Below, piece by piece: positions 58,428 through 64,000 of a stretch of 64,000 bases of DNA (positions are counted from its first letter, which is position 1; each line of letters begins with the position of its first letter). A model generated the notes under the pieces. The model made no database searches and was not told the DNA's origin. It was given only the letters and a program-made list of their open reading frames with translations. This DNA comes from Paroceanicella profunda (GTDB taxonomy: Bacteria; Pseudomonadota; Alphaproteobacteria; Rhodobacterales; Rhodobacteraceae): the NCBI RefSeq assembly GCF_005887635.2, contig NZ_CP040818.1, positions 1,766,501-1,830,500 of the forward strand, written 5' to 3'. Made by a program: the position numbers and the translations under genes.

Positions 58428-58540
58428 GCTTCCCTGTCTCCTGTTGAGTGCGGCGGCGGACGCCGCGCGAATTGATTGGCGCTTCTGCGGGCAAGGCCGG
58501 ACGCGCTGCCTCACAGAGTGCCATGACGATTTCATCAGGG

Positions 58541-58569
58541 CGAGTTATTTTTGAACCGCCGTTCAATAT
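58541..58569. promoter_or_regulatory. Shared operator-like element, copy B
   Basis: TTGAAC-CGCC-GTTCAA (58551-58566) is a perfect 16-bp palindrome inside the block CGAG-N2-ATTTTTGAACC-N5-TTCAATAT, identical in layout to 26642-26670. It sits upstream of the binding-protein gene and in the same orientation relative to that gene as copy A has to smoE. Confidence 0.7.
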
Positions 58570-58987
58570 GCACGCGGGCTCAAGGCCAGCGCGCGACAGC
58601 TCGCACCCGGGATGTTCAGGTCGGATCGGATGGCAGGGTGTAGCCCGAACAGGGGGTTGGGGTCAAACCCGCAGCGGTCGCGCGGTCCGGCCCCCGGCCG
58701 GCGCGGCGCCGCCGGTCCGGAACCCCGCTGCCCGGAAACGCGGCAGGCCGGCCCCCGCGCGGTGGAATCGCGGCGCGAAACCGCCGCCGCGCCACCCGCC
58801 TCCCGGCCGCCATCCTCCGCCCCGGAATCGCTCCCGAACCGCCGCGCCCTCATGCCGCGCGCCCGTGTCGCGCGCCGCTCAGTCGCCCGCCGCCTTCCGG
58901 CCCACAAGCGTGAGGCACCGGAGGTTGCCGTCAGGCGATCTCTGCGCGGCCTCCGGCTGACGCGCAGCGCGCGTTTGTCGGGGCCGC

Positions 58988-59211
58988 GCAGCAGACACCG
59001 GCAGCAGACACCGGCAGCAGACACCGGCAGCAGACACCGGCAGCAGACACCGGCAGCAGACACCGGCAGCAGACACCGGCAGCAGACACCGGCAGCAGAC
59101 ACCGGCAGCAGACACCGGCAGCAGACACCGGCAGCAGACACCGGCAGCAGACACCGGCAGCAGACACCGGCAGCAGACACCGGCAGCAGACACCGGCAGC
59201 AGACACCGGCC
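58988..59211. repeat. 13-bp tandem repeat, 17 copies
   Basis: The unit GCAGCAGACACCG repeats 17 times; sixteen copies are identical and the fourteenth carries one extra CAG. It fills the middle of the gap 58570-59242 between the binding-protein gene and the acylase gene, starting 31 bases past the acylase stop. No gene is supported here: because 13 is not a multiple of 3, every frame reads the same 13-residue repeat. Upstream (58570-58987) nothing else was seen. Confidence 0.97.
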
Positions 59212-59242
59212 GCGGCGCCGGAGTGCCGGAGGCGCTCCGGGA

Positions 59243-61240
59243 TCAGGACCAGTCGCGCGGGATGCGTTCGTCGTAGCTGCGGCGGAACACTTCGGTGTCG
59301 CCCTCGGTGGCCACCACCTCGCCGGTGATGCGGAAGGCGTCCGCGTCGGAGGTGATGGCGGTGCGCGCCACGGTGCGGAGCTGCCAGTCGCCCCGGCCGT
59401 GGGTCTGCTCCCAGACCGCCTCGCCCCGGGCGGAAAGCGGGTCGTCGGGGTGGATCGACCAGGTCTCCGCCACCCAGGAGCCGTTCTCCAGCCCGTGGTC
59501 GGCGTCGCGCACCGCGCCGAAGTCGTCGCGCAGGTGCAGGGTCACGGTGCCGGTCTTCTGGTCGGTCTCGATGCGCCGGGAGTTGGAGGCCGGCCGCAGG
59601 GTGTCCACCGCCCAGGGAGCCGCGGCCTCCGGGGCCTCGAAGCTCCACTCGGCGCCTTCCGCCAGCTTGCGCTTCGGCAGGCGCACCCGGCCCTCCAGCA
59701 GGGTGAGCGTGGCCTGCTCCGGCGCCGGCCAGACCATCGGCCAGTAGGCCGAGGACACCGCCACGCGCAGCCGGTGCCCGGCGGGCACGCGCCAGGCGAT
59801 GTCGTCGAGCTTCAGCCGGATCTCGTACTCCCGCCCGGGCTCCAGCAGCTCCGGCGCCTCCTGGCTGTCGCGCATGGTGAGGTTCAGCACGCCCCAGGTG
59901 ATGCGGGTGGAGGCGCCGTCGGGGTGGACGTCGTTCAGCCGCACGCAGACCTGCGCCTTCGGCCTGTCGGCCTTCAGGCGCAGCACCACCTCCGGCCCGC
60001 CGACGATGTCCATCGGCTCGGAGAGCGCCGGGCTGTCGAAACAGGCGGAGAGCGCGTCGTCGCGGCGCTGGTCGTCGGGCAGCTCCGGCCCCCAGTAGAT
60101 CGCGCAATACTCGCCGCCGTGCAGGCCGCAGTCCGCCGGGGAGCGCACCAGGGCGGAGAAGGGCGCCGGGCGTTCGGCGAGGCTGCCGCCCGGGCCCATG
60201 TGCAGCACCGCTTCCAGCAGGCCGGGAGCGGGCCACTCCGCCTCCGCGATCCACCGGCCGGGGCGGGTGTCATACCAGGTCTGCGGGCGCACGCTGTCCA
60301 TGAGGTAGAGGCGCATGTCCGGGTCGGCCTCCACGCCGGTGTCCTCGCCCTTCAGCCAGTGGTCCCACCAGCGCTTCATCTCCTGCAGGAAGCCGATCGG
60401 CTCGGGCTTCGCGAAATGCGGGTACTTGTGGATCCAGGGGCCGATGATGCCCTTGGCCGGGGCCTTGAGGTTGCTCACCAGTCGCGAGACGGTGTTCTTG
60501 TAGGCATCACCCCAGCCGCCCACGGCCAGAACCGCGGCCTCGATGGCGTCGTAATCCTCGCAGACCGAGCCGTGCTTCCAGTACGCGTCCCGGGTCTGGT
60601 GCGCGGCCCATATGGCGTGGAGCATCGGGTTCGTCTCCGTCCGCTGCATCCACAGCTCGCGCCAGTCCGGGCGCAGGGCCGGGTCCGGCGGGCGCGGGGT
60701 GAAGGAGAGCATCGTCGCCCCCCAGCCCAGCAGCTCGGCCAGCGGCAGGCCGCCCTTGTAATGCACGTCGTCGTTGAAGCGGTCATCGGTGGAGCACATG
60801 GTGACGATGGCCTTCAGCGCCGGCGGGCGCAGGGCCGCGACCTGCAGCGCGTTGAACCCGCCCCAGGAGATGCCCATCATCCCCACCTTTCCGCTGCACC
60901 AGGGCTGGGCGGCGATCCAGGCGATGGCATCGCAGGCGTCCTGCAGCTCCTGCGCGGTGTACTCGTCCTCCATCAGGCCTTCGCTGTCGCCGTTGCCGCG
61001 CATGTCGATGCGGATGCAGGCATAGCCGTGGCCGGCGAGCCAGGGATGGGTCAGGCAGTCGCGCGCCGTGGTGCCGTCGCGCTTGCGGTAGGGCAGGTGC
61101 TCCACGATGGCCGGAACCGGGCGGGCGGCGGCGTCCGCGGGCATCCAGACCCGGGCCGAGAGGCGGCAGCCATCCGGCATCACGATGGCCATGTCGGGGG
61201 TCTCGACCACCTCGTGGGGGAATTGCGTCACCGTCTTCAT
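59243..61240 (-). CDS. CocE/NonD-type hydrolase (X-Pro dipeptidyl peptidase-like acylase)
   Basis: This 665-residue serine hydrolase. The S15/CocE catalytic domain shows EHLPYRKRDGTTARD, DMRGNGDSEG and the nucleophile in MGISWGGFNALQVA; Asp and His lie in the second part (VGGWGDAYKN, then GPWIHKYPH). The C-terminal jelly-roll domain follows (residues about 370-660; EIRLKLDDIAWRVPAGHRLRVAVSSAYWP). Relatives cleave acyl, ester or X-Pro dipeptide bonds. The start at 61240 is set by GGAGG 5 bases upstream. It lies on the same strand upstream of the peptide-type ABC operon, suggesting a linked substrate (inference). Confidence 0.9.
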   Translation of the reverse strand: MKTVTQFPHEVVETPDMAIVMPDGCRLSARVWMPADAAARPVPAIVEHLPYRKRDGTTARDCLTHPWLAGHGYACIRIDMRGNGDSEGLMEDEYTAQELQDACDAIAWIAAQPWCSGKVGMMGISWGGFNALQVAALRPPALKAIVTMCSTDDRFNDDVHYKGGLPLAELLGWGATMLSFTPRPPDPALRPDWRELWMQRTETNPMLHAIWAAHQTRDAYWKHGSVCEDYDAIEAAVLAVGGWGDAYKNTVSRLVSNLKAPAKGIIGPWIHKYPHFAKPEPIGFLQEMKRWWDHWLKGEDTGVEADPDMRLYLMDSVRPQTWYDTRPGRWIAEAEWPAPGLLEAVLHMGPGGSLAERPAPFSALVRSPADCGLHGGEYCAIYWGPELPDDQRRDDALSACFDSPALSEPMDIVGGPEVVLRLKADRPKAQVCVRLNDVHPDGASTRITWGVLNLTMRDSQEAPELLEPGREYEIRLKLDDIAWRVPAGHRLRVAVSSAYWPMVWPAPEQATLTLLEGRVRLPKRKLAEGAEWSFEAPEAAAPWAVDTLRPASNSRRIETDQKTGTVTLHLRDDFGAVRDADHGLENGSWVAETWSIHPDDPLSARGEAVWEQTHGRGDWQLRTVARTAITSDADAFRITGEVVATEGDTEVFRRSYDERIPRDWS

Positions 61241-61554
61241 GCCTGCCTCCATGCTGCGCCCGGCCCGCGCCGGCCGGGACCGCGCACCCTAGCCCCGCCT
61301 CCCGCAAGAGAAAAGGGCCGGGCCCGCAAAACCCGCCCCCCGGAAGGCCGTGCCCGACACCTTCCTGCGCGGACGCGCGTCCCGTCGCCCCGGGCCGGGG
61401 GGACGGGGGCCGGGCAAGGACACACCCTGCCCTCCGGCGCGGGCCGTCGCCCGCCCTCCACGGCCCGGCCAGTAAGGGCTGCTGGCCCTGCGCCGGGGTC
61501 GAGGCGTTGCGATGCTGCCGGGCGGTCGGAGCTGCCCGGGAGGCGAGAGGCGCG

Positions 61555-61960
61555 CGAGGCGAAGCCGGGCGCAGAAGGGTGCCGGGGAGCGGGCGGCGCG
61601 TGATGTGAGGCCGGGCGCGCAAGGGAGCGGGGGGGGGGTAGGAGGCGGCTGGTGCGAAGCCGGGCGCGCAAGGGTGCCGGGGAGCGGGCGGCCTGTGGTG
61701 TGAGGCCGGGTACGCGAGGGTTCCCGGGAGCAGGCGGCCCGTGATGCGAAGCCGGGTGCACAGGGGTACCGGGGGGCGGGAGGCGCGTGGTGTGAGGCCG
61801 GGTGCGCAAGGGAGCGGGGGGGCGGGAGGCCCGTGATGCGAAGCCGGGTGCACAGGGGTACCGGGGGGGCGGGAGGCGCGTGGCGTGAGGCCGGGTGCGC
61901 AGGCGTGCCGGGGAGCGGGAGGCGCGTGATGCGAGGCCGGGCGCGGAAGGGTGCGGCGTG
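61555..61960. repeat. About 46-bp tandem repeat, 9 copies
   Basis: Units beginning GAAGCCGGG or GAGGCCGGG start near 61559, 61605, 61657, 61703, 61748, 61795, 61841, 61888 and 61935. GAAGCC and GAGGCC types alternate for most of the array, giving a 92-bp higher-order period. G runs of 5-9 bases separate units. The array is within the 1149-base divergent gap 61241-62389 between the acylase and trkH; no gene is supported in the gap. Confidence 0.92.
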
Positions 61961-62389
61961 GGTGGGCCGGCCCACGCGAACGGCATCACGGCGCCCGGCC
62001 CGGTGTGGCCCGGCGGCCGGGCGCGGGGCTTGGCGGAGCGATGCCGCCGGGCGCACAGGGCGTGTCGGGGCACATCAGCCGGAGGCGCGCGGCGGGAACG
62101 GCCCGGTTCGTCGGGCCGGGGCGGGCGCGCCCCTGTCGCCCGGGCTGCGCGGGGCCGGTATGCGCGGCGGGTCGTCCGGCAGGCCGAGACCGCGCGGCGG
62201 GGCGCCGGGCGGGGAATTCGGCGCGCGGGGAGTTGACCTCCTCGTGGCGCTCTGCTCTCTGATCCCGGGCCCCGCGAGACCGAAAGTGCGACAGCGCCGG
62301 CCCGGCAGAACAGAGGATGAGCGCCCCGTGCTTCACAACCGCAGCCTGCCCGCGCCCCGACCGGGCCGCGCCGCGACGGGAGCGCGCGC

Positions 62390-63844
62390 ATGAGCCTCGT
62401 GGTGGAATTCCGCAGCGCGTTGCACGTGGTGGCGGTGGTATCGCTGGCACTGGCCGCGATCATGCTCGCCCCGGCGGGAATGGGCCTGTCGCTGGGCTGG
62501 CCGGGGGCGAACTCGTTCCTCGTCAGCGCGGTGATGGTGGGTGTGGTGTCGCTGATGGTGGCGGTGTCCACCTGGGGCGCGCGGCGGCCCGACCTCACCG
62601 CCCGGTTCGGCTTCATGCTGGTGAACCTTCTGTGGTGGATCTCCCCGGCCGTCTGCGCCGTGCCGCTGATGCTGGGGCCGGCGCAGCTGAGCTTCGTGGA
62701 TGCCTATTTCGAATCGGTCTCCGGTATGACGACCACCGGCTCCACCGTGATGACCGGGCTGGACGGGTTCGACCACGCCACCCTGCTGTGGCGCTCCATC
62801 GTGCAATGGCTGGGCGGGCTGGGCATGCTCTCGCTCGGGCTGATCCTGCTGCCTTTCCTCTCCGTGGGCGGCATGCAGCTGTTCCGGATGGAAAGCTCCG
62901 ACCGCGCCGACAAGCCGCTGCCCCGCTTCGTGGCGCTCTCGAAGGTGATCCTGCTGGTCTATGTCGGGCTGACGCTGGCCTGCGCCGGGCTCTACTCGCT
63001 GGCCGGCATGAGCGGGTTCGACGCCTTCAACCACGCCTTCACAACGCTCTCCACCGGCGGCTATTCCACCCATGACGCCTCGATGGGGTATTTCACCGGC
63101 ACCGGCGTGCTGTGGGTGGGCACGGTGTTCATGATCGCCGGCAGCCTGCCGTTCAGCCTCTACATCGTGCTGATCTTCTCGCGCCACCGCATGGGGGTGG
63201 ACCCGCAGGTGCGGGTGTTCATCAGCATCATCGTGGTGGCCACGGCGCTGCTGTTCTTCGGGCGCTCGGGCGACGACGCCCACGGCCTGCACGCCCTGGC
63301 GCAGGACGCGTTCAACGTGACATCGGTGATCACCACCACCGGCTACGCGGCGGGGGACTACACGGTCTGGGGCACGCTGGCGGTGCCGCTTTTCTACGTG
63401 CTCACCTTCCTCGGCGGCTGCGCGGGCTCCACGGCGGGCGGGCTGAAGACCTACCGGCTCATCGTGATGATGGAACTCATCCGTACCTCGCTGGCCGAAC
63501 TGCTGCACCCGCGCGGCGTGTTCCCGATGCGCTACGGCAACCGGCAGATCGCACCGGACATCTTCCGCTCCGCCCTCGTCATGATGATGGCCTTCATCGC
63601 CACGCTGGGGGTGCTCACCATCCTGCTGGGCGCCTGCGGGCTGGACTTCCTCACCGCGCTCACCGGGGCGGTGACCGCGCTCACCAACGTCGGCCCGGGC
63701 CTGGGCGACATCATCGGCCCCGCGGGGAACTTCGCGCCGCTGCCCGACACGGCGAAGATCCTGCTCGCCATCGGCATGGTGCTGGGGCGGCTGGAGATCC
63801 TCGGCTCGCTGGTGCTGCTCTCGCCGCTCTTCTGGCGGACCTGA
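62390..63844 (+). CDS. trkH: TrkH-type potassium uptake protein
   Basis: This 484-residue potassium channel-like transporter has four pore repeats with the expected filter residues: MTTTGSTVM, LSTGGYST, TTTGYAAGD and LTNVGPGLG. FGGCAG-type GGCAGSTAGGLKTYR and the C-terminal IGMVLGRLEILGSLVLLSPLFW are TrkH signatures. It needs the cytoplasmic NAD-binding subunit TrkA, which is not in this window. GGGAG lies 8 bases before the ATG. It is separated from the acylase gene by a repeat-filled gap. Confidence 0.95.
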   Translation: MSLVVEFRSALHVVAVVSLALAAIMLAPAGMGLSLGWPGANSFLVSAVMVGVVSLMVAVSTWGARRPDLTARFGFMLVNLLWWISPAVCAVPLMLGPAQLSFVDAYFESVSGMTTTGSTVMTGLDGFDHATLLWRSIVQWLGGLGMLSLGLILLPFLSVGGMQLFRMESSDRADKPLPRFVALSKVILLVYVGLTLACAGLYSLAGMSGFDAFNHAFTTLSTGGYSTHDASMGYFTGTGVLWVGTVFMIAGSLPFSLYIVLIFSRHRMGVDPQVRVFISIIVVATALLFFGRSGDDAHGLHALAQDAFNVTSVITTTGYAAGDYTVWGTLAVPLFYVLTFLGGCAGSTAGGLKTYRLIVMMELIRTSLAELLHPRGVFPMRYGNRQIAPDIFRSALVMMMAFIATLGVLTILLGACGLDFLTALTGAVTALTNVGPGLGDIIGPAGNFAPLPDTAKILLAIGMVLGRLEILGSLVLLSPLFWRT

Positions 63845-64000
63845 GGGCTCGGCGCGGCAGGGGCGGCTTGCTCCGCCTTCCGGCCGGGGGGCCACTCACG
63901 CAGGAAGGTGAGACTGCCCCCGGCTGTCGCCATCCCGCCCGGCGCGGCGGGGCTCCGGCGGCGGCTCGCTTCGCCTTGCGGCCGAGCGTGCGCTCGCGCA
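63845..64000. other. Intergenic sequence at the window edge
   Basis: The last 156 bases after trkH hold no supported gene. A worn repetition (GGCTTGCTCCGCCTTCCGGC, later GGCTCGCTTCGCCTTGCGGC) about 97 bases apart hints at another degenerate repeat that may continue past the edge. Confidence 0.5.

Noticed and set aside
58988..59211. Repeat array considered as CRISPR or coding repeat
   Set aside because: Units of 13 bp have no spacers, and the array is not in phase with a coding frame that has a start, ribosome site or flanking domain.

Overview
The window looks like a chromosomal segment of a high-GC alphaproteobacterium, most likely a member of the Rhodobacterales. The evidence is the PhyR/NepR/EcfG general stress module, a sorbitol/mannitol (smo) operon of the Rhodobacter sphaeroides type, an FNR-type box in front of hemN, a MetR-controlled metE, and leuC, leuD, leuB and asd scattered along one strand. 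No rRNA, tRNA, insertion sequence, integrase or CRISPR was recognised. The segment reads as ordinary core and nutrient-scavenging chromosome, not an obvious island.

Layout. 1-7.5 kb (+): an oligopeptide-type ABC transporter operon (two permeases, binding protein, two ATPases) interleaved with two amidohydrolases, the first cut by the window edge. 7.7-11 kb: divergent metR/metE with two MetR-type boxes between them. 11.7-17.4 kb: general stress response locus, with a membrane HisKA_2 kinase, the sigma factor EcfG and the anti-sigma factor NepR on the minus strand and the response regulator PhyR on the plus strand, followed by typical stress genes (Dps, a DUF1328 membrane peptide, a DUF883 protein and a YqjE-like membrane protein). 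17.9-26.6 kb (-): the complete polyol operon smoEFGK-smoS-HAD phosphatase-mtlK-xylB. 26.8-34.4 kb (+): tryptophan-monooxygenase-like amine oxidase, a MASE1-PAS-GGDEF-EAL protein, and hemN. 34.9-42.1 kb: rlmN (-), a YafY/WYL regulator (+), an IalB-like secreted protein (-), a rhizobial-type asparaginase (+) and a PHB-depolymerase-like esterase (+). 42.4-52 kb: leuC, leuD, leuB and asd with unrelated genes between them. 52.4-61.2 kb: an HSL-type esterase (+), then a second oligopeptide-type ABC operon with a fused double ATPase and a CocE-type acylase/peptidase upstream of it (all -). 62.4-63.8 kb (+): TrkH.

Two themes go beyond routine annotation. First, regulatory sites can be read directly. 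A near-palindromic DNA segment at 14204-14235 carries two fully overlapping, opposed EcfG promoters for nepR-ecfG-kinase and phyR. EcfG-type promoters also precede the DUF1328 gene and, less perfectly, the DUF883 gene. One 29-bp operator-like element occurs twice, 32 kb apart, each time upstream of the binding-protein gene of a different ABC operon. Second, most intergenic gaps longer than about 250 bp contain GC-rich tandem repeats, each array with its own unrelated unit (8, 13, 24, 26, 27, 32, 34, 36, about 45, about 46, about 90 and about 92 bp). One of these arrays begins inside the 3' end of a protein-coding gene and continues past its stop codon.

Taken together the gene content describes a metabolically broad heterotroph that imports peptides, amidated compounds and polyols through ABC systems, makes its own leucine and methionine, and adjusts to stress and oxygen. 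All product calls rest on reading motifs and remembered family features; no database search was run.
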